NCBI GenBank assembly: GCA_025352005.1
Contig: JANXUE010000101.1
Coordinates: 1 to 41,195 of the forward strand
DNA: 41,195 nucleotides
From: Frankiales bacterium
GTDB lineage: Bacteria > Actinomycetota > Actinomycetes > Mycobacteriales > SCTD01
Reading direction: 5' to 3'
The notes under the pieces are model-generated. The model worked only from the letters and a program-made list of their open reading frames with translations, had not been told where the DNA came from and did no database searches. Numbering within the stretch: position 1 is the stretch's first letter; each line of letters opens with the position of its first letter. Positions 1 to 7,505 of the stretch are shown here, piece after piece. The translations under genes were made by a program, and so were the position numbers.

Positions 1-698
1 CCCCACACCGCGCTCACGCGTGGGACCGCCGCGTCGCAGTCGTCGACCAGCGACCGGGCCAGCGCCGCGTGGCCCGGGTGGCTCAGCACCAGGCACGCCA
101 CACCCCGCACGACGACGACAGCTCCCCCGTCCCACAGGTCCCGGGTCGTGGAATGGCCTGAGGTGGCGAAGTCGTCGTCGGACCCGACGTACCAACGGGT
201 GCCGCGCCGGACGAAGGTCAGCGCCTGCGGCTGCACCGTTGGCCGCTGGTCGAAGCTCTCCAGGGCATACCGCAAGGTCACGTCCGGCGCCCACCAGGTG
301 CCCCAATGCGCGTCGAGAGCCGCCGTGTGCGCCCGGTCGTGGGTTGCGTCGAGCTCGTAGGACCAGCTCGCCAGCGGTACGTCGTGAAGGGCGTCCACCA
401 GCTTGGCTTGACGCCCGCGAAAGGCCGCCGACAGCGGGTCGACCGTGGCGAGGAAGCCCAGCCGATCCTTGCGCAGCACCGCCGTGGCCCTGGCGTGCAG
501 CAGCGCCCGAACCGAAGCTGTGCGGGCCTGTACGTCGGCGCGGCCGTTGACGACCTGCACCGCCACCGGCCGGCTCGCCGCCTTCGAGCTGGGCCCAGGT
601 TGCAGCTCCACGGCGGCCACGCCGGCGACCAGCAGCTGGGCTGACAGCCCGACGGCCAGGACCCGCTCCACACGGCGGCGGGAGGCGGTGGGCGGCAC
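1..698 (-). CDS. Hypothetical exported protein, C-terminus cut by window edge
   Basis: The minus-strand frame is open from a GTG at 698 to the window edge, so the C-terminus is missing; about 232 residues are visible. The N-terminus (MPPTASRRRVERV) is followed by a hydrophobic stretch (LAVGLSAQLLVAGVAAVEL), which looks like a signal peptide or anchor. The next part reads RTASVRALLHARATAVL, then FLATVDPLSAAFRGRQ and PLASWSYEL. I recall this pattern from actinobacterial secreted proteins that continue into a zinc peptidase (peptidase MA-like, HExxH) domain. That domain would lie beyond the edge, so no catalytic residue is visible here and the peptidase idea is an inference from memory. The GTG has no Shine-Dalgarno sequence but has a TAGGCT hexamer 7 nt upstream, consistent with a leaderless message. 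Several other reading frames are open here; this one is chosen because it gives a coherent exported protein. Confidence 0.6.
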   Translation of the reverse strand, partial: MPPTASRRRVERVLAVGLSAQLLVAGVAAVELQPGPSSKAASRPVAVQVVNGRADVQARTASVRALLHARATAVLRKDRLGFLATVDPLSAAFRGRQAKLVDALHDVPLASWSYELDATHDRAHTAALDAHWGTWWAPDVTLRYALESFDQRPTVQPQALTFVRRGTRWYVGSDDDFATSGHSTTRDLWDGGAVVVVRGVACLVLSHPGHAALARSLVDDCDAAVPRVSAVW

Positions 699-705
699 GC
701 CTCGC

Positions 706-711
706 AGCCTA
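706..711 (-). promoter_or_regulatory. Putative -10 element of a leaderless gene
   Basis: Read on the minus strand this is TAGGCT (TANNNT), 7 nt before the GTG at 698, with no ribosome-binding site between. Transcription would start at or next to the start codon. No convincing -35 was seen. Confidence 0.4.
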
Positions 712-787
712 CGGCGCGGGAGCCGTCCCGCTCGGCGGCGTCACCCGCTGTGCTGGGCCGGCCGTATGCGCGCGGCCGTCCTACCCC

Positions 788-1909
788 TCAGTGGTCGTCC
801 ACCTTCGGAGCGGTCGGGTTGGTCCCCAGCAGGACGTCGGCCCAGCCGGGAACCGCGGCGCGGGTCTTCGCGCCCTGCCGCCCGGCGGGACCGATCCGCT
901 TGCCCGCCGCCGGGGCCTGACGCTCGCGCGCCGTCGGCCTTTGCGTCAGAGGCTCCGGATCCGGCACCACGGTCAGCGTCCGTGGTGCTCGTGCACGCGG
1001 GCCCGGCTTCGTGGTCTTCGAGCCAGCCTTCGAGCCAGCCTTCGGGGCTGCCTTGTCCACCGCTGCCTTGTCCACCGCTGCCCTCGCCACCGACGACTTC
1101 TTCACAGCCGCTTTCGCCGGAGCCACCTTCGCAGGCGTGGCTTTGGCGGCGCCGCGCCTGGTAGCCGGCTTCGCCGCTGCCTTTGCTGCGGCTGCCTTCG
1201 CTGCGGCTGCCTTTGCCGGTGCTGCGCTCTTCGCAGGCACCTTCTTGCGGGCCGGCGCGCTCCTGGCTGGCGTGCTGGTGACGGCCACGCCGGTCGCCGC
1301 TGGCCGACGGGGAGCTGCCGCGGCCTCGCTGCCGGCGTAGCCCATCGTGGCCGAGACCGGGTCCAGCGCGGTGACGGTTTGCAAGGACGGCGCGTAGCGC
1401 CAGCTGGCCCGGCGGCTGCGCCCCCGCGCGTACCAGGTCACGGTGACGAGCCAGCTGCCGCTCTCCTCGCGCAGCGTCGACCACTCGGCGCTGTCAGGAC
1501 GCAGCGAGGGCGCCGCCTGGATCGCGGCGTCGACGGTGTGGCCGAGGGGGGCGGCCGAGCGGCCGAGGCGGCCCCGGACGAGGAAGGCGGCGCGGGCGGC
1601 GTCGATCATCCGGGCCATCTCGCCCTCGACGGGGCCGGCGAACCGCTCGACCCGGGCCACCGGGACCCCCGCCGACGCGGCGATCGACTCAGCCGGCTCA
1701 CCGGTCCGCAAGCGGGCCTGGATCTGCTTGGGGGTGAGTTCGGAGACATGCGGTGCGACCTCGCCGGGTCGGGGCAGGTCGCCGCGAAGCGCCGACGCGA
1801 GCCGGTCGTCGAGGGCTACCCGAAAGCCGCCACTGGTGGCTCCCCGGGTGCCGGCGAGGAGGACGTGGCGTCCGTCCTCGCTGACCGCGACGACGTGCAG
1901 CTCGCGCAC
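788..1909 (-). CDS. sepH: Septation protein SepH (DUF3071)
   Basis: SepH is an actinobacterial division protein that binds FtsZ and promotes Z-ring assembly. The 373-residue product begins MRELHVVAVSEDGRHVLL, the classic start of DUF3071. It has a helix-turn-helix-like part at about residues 58-90 (LTPKQIQARLRTGEPAESIA) and the conserved W-rich strands SWLVTVTWYARGRSRRASW near 152-170. Residues about 215-300 are a long Ala/Lys/Pro linker with AKAAA-type repeats resembling histone H1 tails. The C-terminus carries VPGWADVLLGT, matching the short conserved C-terminal motif of the family. The start is GTG with only a weak purine stretch upstream. Neighbours on the same strand (NYN protein, double-CxxC protein) are housekeeping genes. 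Family assignment is firm; the effect of the linker is inference. Confidence 0.9.
   Translation of the reverse strand: MRELHVVAVSEDGRHVLLAGTRGATSGGFRVALDDRLASALRGDLPRPGEVAPHVSELTPKQIQARLRTGEPAESIAASAGVPVARVERFAGPVEGEMARMIDAARAAFLVRGRLGRSAAPLGHTVDAAIQAAPSLRPDSAEWSTLREESGSWLVTVTWYARGRSRRASWRYAPSLQTVTALDPVSATMGYAGSEAAAAPRRPAATGVAVTSTPARSAPARKKVPAKSAAPAKAAAAKAAAAKAAAKPATRRGAAKATPAKVAPAKAAVKKSSVARAAVDKAAVDKAAPKAGSKAGSKTTKPGPRARAPRTLTVVPDPEPLTQRPTARERQAPAAGKRIGPAGRQGAKTRAAVPGWADVLLGTNPTAPKVDDH
1047..1220 (-). repeat. 15-bp in-frame repeats in the sepH linker
   Basis: Two sets of degenerate 15-bp tandem units occur. GCTGCCTTGTCCACC lies at 1047-1061 and 1062-1076 with a third variant to 1091. GCTGCCTTTGCTGCG-type units lie at 1176-1190, 1191-1205 and 1206-1220. 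They encode the Ala/Lys-rich pentapeptide repeats of the SepH linker, and unit number could change by slippage. Confidence 0.75.
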
Positions 1910-2054
1910 CTTTTGCCCCGTCCATGTCCGCCGACGCCCCGCACTCGCGGGCCTGGAACAGCAGTCTCTCGGCCCTCTGCTTCACGCACAAGCATGCTGA
2001 CCAGGACGCGCCCGTGCACCGCCGGACCGGCGGAGCTCTGAGCTCTTGAAGGCC

Positions 2055-2306
2055 TCACGAGGCGGCACTGCTGGCCCGGCCAGGGTCGTCGGGACGGCCC
2101 AGCGGGACCAGTCGCAGGTGGGGAACCAGGCCGCTGTCGGCCAAGGCCTCGAGGGCCAGCGCCTCCTGCGGGTCGACGTCGTAGACCCCGGGACGGTCCG
2201 GGTCGGCCCACGCAGTCGGGCCGAGCAGGACGGTCATCACGCAGTCGCCGCACTGCAGGTCGCGCACGGCGCACGCGTCGCAGTCGATGAGCACTGGACT
2301 CTCCAC
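2055..2306 (-). CDS. Small double-CxxC protein of unknown function
   Basis: An 83-residue protein read from GTG at 2306, with a GGAGAA ribosome-binding-like stretch directly upstream. The N-terminus is MESPVLIDCDACAVRDLQ followed by CGDCVMTVLLG, so two CxxC pairs lie within the first 25 residues. This points to metal binding (zinc or Fe-S) or a redox pair. The rest contains an acidic helix (DPQEALALEALADSGLVPHL). I recognise it as a small actinobacterial protein often placed beside the NYN-domain gene, as here, but I know of no assigned function. Longer upstream starts would run into the NYN coding region without adding recognisable sequence. Confidence 0.75.
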   Translation of the reverse strand: MESPVLIDCDACAVRDLQCGDCVMTVLLGPTAWADPDRPGVYDVDPQEALALEALADSGLVPHLRLVPLGRPDDPGRASSAAS

Positions 2307-2379
2307 TTCTCCGACGGCACCCTCGGCCGTGTCCCCGAACCTAGGCAGACCCACCGACAGAACCTCGCGCGGCGACGGG

Positions 2380-3669
2380 TCAGCGGTCCAGCAGCCGGAC
2401 CAAGCCCCTCGACGGCACGGCCCGCCCCCCCGCCCGGACCACCCCGTCGACGACCTCCCTGTCACTGGACACCACCACGACAGGTCGCCCTACCGGCTCG
2501 TGTCGCACCAGCCGTCGGATCACCTCGTCGGCCGTCTCCCCGGTCCGGCTGAACAGCATCCGCACCCCGCGCGGCGCCGGCAGAGCTACCGGCACGGCTG
2601 CGTCCGAGCCGTCGAAGACGACGGTCACCTCCGCGCCGGTGCGCGCCGACAGCCCACCCAGGCCGCTCAGCAGCCGGCCGCGCTGGGCCTCGAGGGCAAG
2701 CGCGCCGTAGCCGGTCTTGGTGACGTTGTAGCCGTCGATGACCAGATGCGTCGTGGGGACGCCGAGCAGTGCCTCCAGCAGCGCCGGGTCGTCCGCCGCG
2801 CGCCCCTGCAGCGACGGCGCCGCCACCCCCGAGCCGTAGTCCGCCGCCAGGGCATCGGCCGGGCGTCCCACGGCCGGCGGCAGGGCCAGCTCGCGACGCA
2901 GACCCTGGGCCGCCCCGACGAGGGCGTCGAGCAGCAGCCGCAGTCGCAGTTGGTCGTCCTGCCGGCCCTCCCGCGCGGCTGACCTGGCCTGGGCCACTTG
3001 CCGTTCGGCGTCGGCCACCCGGTCCTGTAGGGCACGGAGCTCCTCGTCCCGGGAGGCCTGCACCGCCTCCAGCTCGCCCCGGGCCACCTGGAACGCCGCC
3101 TCCGCTGAGCGCTGCGCCTGCTCGGCGCGGCCGGCCCGGTCCCCCATCTCGCGGACCTTGCGTCGTACGGCGGTGAGCTCCAGTGCTGCCGCCTCGGCCT
3201 GCGCCCGGGCGGCGGCGAGCTCGCTGCGGCCCGTCTCCCGGACGGCGGCAAGCTGCTCGGTGAGCCGTTGGACGGCATCGACCTTGGCGCTGCCCGCGAC
3301 CGCCTGGGACCGTGCGCGAAGCTCCGCCGCTGCCGCCTCGACCAGGCTCTGCCAACCGGGCGCCCGGACCACGTAGGCGACGGCGGCCACCTCCTCGACA
3401 GGTGCTGTCGGCAGCGGCGTACCGGCCAACAGGGCCGTCACCAGCTCGGGCCGGGCCACCTTGGCGAGGTCGGCGACCCCCTGCCGGAACACCGGGTCGC
3501 TCTCGAGCGCGGCGGCGAGCGCTGCCGCGCCGAGGCGAGCACGCTTGGCAGGCGTGAATCGGGCAACGGCCTTGAGCGACGCGGGAACGAGCTCGGGGGT
3601 GAGGGCACCGAGCCGCTCGCTGGCCAGCGCGAGGACGCGCGTGCGCACCGGTCCGGGCAGCACGTCCAT
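2380..3669 (-). CDS. NYN-domain (YacP-like) putative RNA nuclease with coiled coil
   Basis: A 429-residue protein with an ATG at 3669 (MDVLPGPVRTRVLALASERL). The N-terminal about 150 residues are a helical actinobacterial module. Residues about 150-270 are a long Ala/Glu/Arg-rich coiled coil (VRETGRSELAAARAQAEAA onwards). The C-terminal NYN domain spans about 306-429 and is a PIN-like nuclease fold of the YacP/Rae1 group. It keeps the acidic positions expected of the fold: D312 (VIDGYN), D353 (VVFDGSD), D381 (TADEVI) and D403 (SSDREV). YacP/Rae1 of Bacillus is a ribosome-associated mRNA endonuclease, so an RNA-processing role is likely but inferred. The gene ends about 70 nt before the double-CxxC gene and starts 6 nt after the zinc-ribbon stop, so the three probably form an operon. 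Confidence 0.85.
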   Translation of the reverse strand: MDVLPGPVRTRVLALASERLGALTPELVPASLKAVARFTPAKRARLGAAALAAALESDPVFRQGVADLAKVARPELVTALLAGTPLPTAPVEEVAAVAYVVRAPGWQSLVEAAAAELRARSQAVAGSAKVDAVQRLTEQLAAVRETGRSELAAARAQAEAAALELTAVRRKVREMGDRAGRAEQAQRSAEAAFQVARGELEAVQASRDEELRALQDRVADAERQVAQARSAAREGRQDDQLRLRLLLDALVGAAQGLRRELALPPAVGRPADALAADYGSGVAAPSLQGRAADDPALLEALLGVPTTHLVIDGYNVTKTGYGALALEAQRGRLLSGLGGLSARTGAEVTVVFDGSDAAVPVALPAPRGVRMLFSRTGETADEVIRRLVRHEPVGRPVVVVSSDREVVDGVVRAGGRAVPSRGLVRLLDR

Positions 3670-3674
3670 CGGTG

Positions 3675-3935
3675 CTAGGGCGCAGCCTGGGAAGTGACCG
3701 ACGAAGCGGAAGGTCTGGCGATGACCTCGACAGCGTCGACGGCCGAGCACCATCGGCACGACACGTGCTCGACCACGTCCTCGGTGACCTCCCTCTCCTC
3801 GACGGCCTGCTCGCCGGCGAGGTCAACGTGCACGTACTCCCGCGCGTGGGTCGTGCGTGTCACGTCAAAGCGCGTCAGGTTGCCGCATTGGCGGCAGCGC
3901 CAGCGGGTGTCAGGTCCGGGGAGAGGCACAGGCAC
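3675..3935 (-). CDS. Zinc-ribbon-like hypothetical protein
   Basis: An 86-residue protein starting at GTG 3935 (MPVPLPGPDTRWRCRQCGN). It has an early CRQC pair and a later CRWC pair (HVSCRWCSAVDAVEVI), the spacing of a four-cysteine zinc ribbon. Between them is an acidic helix (EEREVTEDVVEHV). The function is unknown; binding to nucleic acid or to a protein partner is plausible for this fold. The stop is 6 nt from the NYN start, so it is probably the first gene of that operon. A TAGGGT hexamer sits 6 nt before the GTG with no Shine-Dalgarno, consistent with leaderless initiation. Confidence 0.8.
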   Translation of the reverse strand: MPVPLPGPDTRWRCRQCGNLTRFDVTRTTHAREYVHVDLAGEQAVEEREVTEDVVEHVSCRWCSAVDAVEVIARPSASSVTSQAAP

Positions 3936-3941
3936 CTGCGC

Positions 3942-3947
3942 ACCCTA
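3942..3947 (-). promoter_or_regulatory. Putative -10 element (TAGGGT) of leaderless zinc-ribbon gene
   Basis: On the minus strand TAGGGT lies exactly 6 nt before the GTG at 3935. This would place the transcription start on the start codon. No clear -35 hexamer is visible. Confidence 0.45.
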
Positions 3948-3990
3948 GGACCTCGACCTGACACCTCGCTGGCACCGCGCCTGTCAGGCG

Positions 3991-4794
3991 TCAGCTCAGG
4001 ATGTCCTTGCGGCTGAAGTTCCAGAACGCCAGAGCAAGGGGTACGGCGACCCAGGGGACCATGGCGAGCAGTCCGGTCGTCATGTGGGAGGCGTTGACCG
4101 GGTCGACGAGCAGGTCGAGCCAGGACAGCCAGTAGTGCGTCGGGAGGCCGTTGCGGATCGTGCCGAGAGCCGAGACCTGGTCCAGGATTTCCGACACGAC
4201 GACCAGCACGACCGCTCCCCCGACGGCCGTCAGCGGGGCGTCGGTCATCGTCGAGAACAAGAACGCCAGCGCGACGACGACGGCCATCGTCGCGACGACA
4301 TAGCCGGTGCCGAGCGCCAGCCGTGACAGGCCGGTGTTGATGCCGAGGGCGCCGGCCAGGGGCGTCTGCACCGCTGACCAGCCGAAGGCGACGGCCCCCA
4401 TCGCCAGGGAGGCCAGGGGAACCAGGACGACGGCGACGGCGGCGTACAGGGACGCGACCACGAGCTTGGTCCGCAGCAGGCGGGCGCGCGGGATCGGCCT
4501 GGTCAGCAGATACCGCAGCGACCCCCACTGGCCCTCGCTCGCAACGGCGTCGCCGGCGAACAGCGACACGACCACCACGAGCAGGAACTGTGAGGTCGCC
4601 AGCAGCATGAACAGGGCGAAGTTCAGGCCGCTGGCGGAGGCAACGTCGACCAGCTGCGGCTGGCCGCCGCGGTCCTGCGGCCCGCCGTTGACAAGAAGGG
4701 CTGTCATGACGATGAGCGGGATAGCGAGCAGGGCCAGGAACGCGTAGATCGTCCGGCGGCGCTTGGCTTGGCGCAACACCTCGACCTTGATCAC
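3991..4794 (-). CDS. ABC-2 type transporter permease
   Basis: A 267-residue integral membrane protein. After MIKVEVLRQAKRRRT come about six hydrophobic segments: residues about 16-36, 58-82, 108-130, 150-178 with a following segment, and a last one near 243-258 before NFSRKDILS. The cytoplasmic loop SEGQWGSLRYLLTRPIPR is typical of ABC-2/NatB-type exporters, as is an extracytoplasmic loop after the first segment. The GTG start overlaps the TGA of the upstream ATPase fusion gene (GTGA), a classic translational-coupling arrangement, so the two products are expected in equal amounts. With only one permease gene, the transporter is probably a homodimer. The substrate is unknown. Confidence 0.88.
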   Translation of the reverse strand: MIKVEVLRQAKRRRTIYAFLALLAIPLIVMTALLVNGGPQDRGGQPQLVDVASASGLNFALFMLLATSQFLLVVVVSLFAGDAVASEGQWGSLRYLLTRPIPRARLLRTKLVVASLYAAVAVVLVPLASLAMGAVAFGWSAVQTPLAGALGINTGLSRLALGTGYVVATMAVVVALAFLFSTMTDAPLTAVGGAVVLVVVSEILDQVSALGTIRNGLPTHYWLSWLDLLVDPVNASHMTTGLLAMVPWVAVPLALAFWNFSRKDILS

Positions 4795-7409
4795 CGGCCG
4801 GTCCCGGTGAGCTCGAGGAACACGTCTTCCAAGCGGCGCCGCGAGGCCACCCCGAGCACGTCGACGTCGGCTCGGACCAGAGCGGCGACGATGTCGGCGC
4901 GGGACACGTCCCCGAGCTCGATGACGACCGCGTGTCCGTCGACGTGCACCGACAGCACGCCCGGCAGGTCCGTGGCCACCTCGATCGCCCGGTTCCGCTC
5001 CTTGTCCGGCACCTCGACGTGCACCGTGCCGCTGTCGGCGAGCAGGTCGTCGACCGAGCCTTGGGCGACGATCTTGCCCCGGCTCATCACGACGACATGG
5101 GAGCAGGTCTGCTCGACCTCCGACAGCAGGTGGCTGCTGACGAGCACGGTCCGGCCGGTGGCGGCGATGGCCTGCAACACCTCGCGCACCTCCTTGATCT
5201 GCGGCGGGTCCAGGCCGTTGGTGGGTTCGTCGAGGACGAGCAGGTCGGGCTTGCCCAGCATTGCCTGCGCGATCGCGAGCCGCTGTCGCATGCCCTGGCT
5301 GTAGGTCCGCACCGGTCGGTCGACGGCGTCGCCGAGCCCGGCGATCTCGAGCGCCTCCTCGATGAAGGAGCCTTCCATCGACGGGGCGGTCGACGTCCAG
5401 TACAGCCGCAGGTTCTCGGTGCCCGTCAGGTGCGGCAGCAGCCCGGGGCCCTCGATGAACAACCCGACCCTCGACAGCACCGGCGCGCCCGAGACGACCT
5501 CGCGACCGAACAGCTGCACGGAGCCCTCAGACGGCTTGATGAGGCCGGCGAGCATCCGGAGCGTCGTCGTCTTGCCCGCGCCGTTGGGACCGAGCAGCCC
5601 CAGGACCTGGCCGCGCTCCACGACCAGGTCGACCCCGTCGACGGCCCGGAAGCCGTCGGCGTAGCTCTTGGCCAGCCCACGGATGACGACAGGGGGTACG
5701 TCGTCGTCTCCGAGGTCCGGTGGCCGGCGCCTTCGGCGCACCAGGACGTAGGCGGCGACGACGAGCAGCAGCCCGAGCAGCAGGCCGCTCACCAACGCGA
5801 GGTTGCCGTAGCCCTTGGCTCCCGACAGGGCCACCAGCGGCAAGGTCAGTGCCGACGTGGTCACCAACGACACGTCGTACGACGCGGGGGCCAGAGGTCC
5901 GGCGTAGGCCAGGTCGGTCGAGGCGACTGAGACCCGGATCCGGTTGCCCGCAGGGAAAACGTGAGCCAGGGTCGGCAGGTCGAGGGTCACGTCCCGGCCG
6001 GGGCCGCCGACGTCGGTGAGGCGGATCGGGGCGACCTGCCCATTGGGCAGGCGCGCGCTGCCGTCGGGGGCGACATCGAAGACCTTCGCGAACAGCACGG
6101 CCTGGCCGGTGGTGGAGGCGACGTGCACCTTGAGCTGGCCGGCGCCGAGCAGCTCCCGGGTCTGGGCCAGCGGAGCGGTCTGCCAGCGGGCCTCCTGGCC
6201 GGGGATGTCGAAGCCCAGCCCCGAGGCGAGCCCCCCGAGGGAGCCGGCTCCGGGGACGCTGCTGATGGAGGAGGGTCGGCCGCCGGCCGGGTTGGTGACC
6301 GTGACGGAGGAGGCGCCTTCGACAGGGACGGTGCCGACCGGCCGGATCGGCGGCAACGAGGCCGACCTACCAGGGTCGCCGCCACTGCGGTCCCAGCCGA
6401 ACACCGGTCCGGTGCGGACACGGGGGTCCCGACGCAGCCAACGATCAAACCAGGTGGCCGTCATGGCCCGGATGCGGGACTCGCCGGCGGCTCCGAACGG
6501 CACGTCGTGGCCACCCTTCATCCAGACCAGGTGGACCTCGGTTCCCTTGGCCTTCAGCGCACGTGCAGTCGCGAGCGACTCCGACAGGGGGAACAGCGTG
6601 TCGTCCTCGCCCTGGATGAGCAGGGTCGGCGCGGTGATCCGATCCGCAATCGGGCCGGGGCTCGAGGCCCGCAGCAGCGCCTGGTCGGCCGGGGTCGCGA
6701 GGCCGGTCTGCGCGATGCGGGTGTAGGTCTGGCAGACCCGCGCAGCGAACAACCGGCAGCCACCGCCCGACGCGCCAGCGAAAAAGACCGCGGCGTACTG
6801 CGCCTTGAAGACGCCCCCCGGCAGCAGCGAGGACTCGAGACTGTTCCAGGTGATGACGGGGACGACCGCGTCGACCCGCTTGTCGAGGGCGGCACCCATC
6901 AACGAGACGCCGCCGCCGTAGGAGCCACCGACCAGGCCGACCCGCGGGTCGTTGGCGCTGTCGTGCAGGACGTCCGGTCGCTGGGCCAGGTGGTCGATGA
7001 GGCGGCTGAGGTCCGCGACCTCCGCGTCAGGGGCGTCCAGCGCGATCTTGCCGCCGTCCACCGCGAAGTTGAACCCGCGCATCGTCCACGCCAGGACGAC
7101 GTAGCCGCGGTCGGCAAGCGCCCGGGCGTCAGCCGCCACCGAGCCCTTGTTCTGGCCGAAACCGGGCGACACGATGACCGCCGGCGCCGGATGCGCGGCC
7201 GACGCGCCGACCGGCAGGTAGAGCGTCGTCGTCAGCCGCACGGTGCCGGGGAACGTCGGGCCTCCCGGGACGCTCACGTCCTCGTCGATGGTCCGGACGG
7301 TCGACGCGACCGCCGTACCGCCGCGTTGGGTGACCAGCAGGGACCCGAGCGCGAGCATGGCGACCACCGCCGTCGCGAGCCAACGCCCGCGATCGCCTCC
7401 TGCCGCCAT
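4791..7409 (-). CDS. Fusion of extracytoplasmic alpha/beta hydrolase and ABC ATPase
   Basis: An 872-residue protein with a strong AGGAGG ribosome-binding site (7415-7420) before ATG 7409. Residues about 10-27 form a signal anchor. Residues 50-330 are a CocE/X-Pro-peptidase-like alpha/beta hydrolase: nucleophile S163 (GGSYGG), acid D269/D270 (GEDDTLFP), H301 (KGGHDVPF), and a likely disulfide pair C218/C226. Residues about 350-525 are a beta-rich domain like the C-terminal domain of X-Pro dipeptidyl peptidases. A membrane helix follows at 537-557, then RRRRR. The cytoplasmic ABC ATPase of DrrA/NatA type has Walker A GPNGAGKTT (607-615), signature YSQGM (703-707), Walker B LLVLDEPT (723-730) and H760. 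The permease gene overlaps its stop. Topology predicts the hydrolase outside and the ATPase inside. Substrate and reaction are unknown. The reading frame is continuous; I see no frameshift. Confidence 0.88.
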   Translation of the reverse strand: MAAGGDRGRWLATAVVAMLALGSLLVTQRGGTAVASTVRTIDEDVSVPGGPTFPGTVRLTTTLYLPVGASAAHPAPAVIVSPGFGQNKGSVAADARALADRGYVVLAWTMRGFNFAVDGGKIALDAPDAEVADLSRLIDHLAQRPDVLHDSANDPRVGLVGGSYGGGVSLMGAALDKRVDAVVPVITWNSLESSLLPGGVFKAQYAAVFFAGASGGGCRLFAARVCQTYTRIAQTGLATPADQALLRASSPGPIADRITAPTLLIQGEDDTLFPLSESLATARALKAKGTEVHLVWMKGGHDVPFGAAGESRIRAMTATWFDRWLRRDPRVRTGPVFGWDRSGGDPGRSASLPPIRPVGTVPVEGASSVTVTNPAGGRPSSISSVPGAGSLGGLASGLGFDIPGQEARWQTAPLAQTRELLGAGQLKVHVASTTGQAVLFAKVFDVAPDGSARLPNGQVAPIRLTDVGGPGRDVTLDLPTLAHVFPAGNRIRVSVASTDLAYAGPLAPASYDVSLVTTSALTLPLVALSGAKGYGNLALVSGLLLGLLLVVAAYVLVRRRRRPPDLGDDDVPPVVIRGLAKSYADGFRAVDGVDLVVERGQVLGLLGPNGAGKTTTLRMLAGLIKPSEGSVQLFGREVVSGAPVLSRVGLFIEGPGLLPHLTGTENLRLYWTSTAPSMEGSFIEEALEIAGLGDAVDRPVRTYSQGMRQRLAIAQAMLGKPDLLVLDEPTNGLDPPQIKEVREVLQAIAATGRTVLVSSHLLSEVEQTCSHVVVMSRGKIVAQGSVDDLLADSGTVHVEVPDKERNRAIEVATDLPGVLSVHVDGHAVVIELGDVSRADIVAALVRADVDVLGVASRRRLEDVFLELTGTGR

Positions 7410-7505
7410 CCGCACCTCCTGTCCAAATCCTAGGCGGCGCGTCGCCGCCGTGCTTGCCAGGGCCTGTCGGACCCCGCACCTACCGTCCGGAGGGTGCCGC
7501 TGCAG

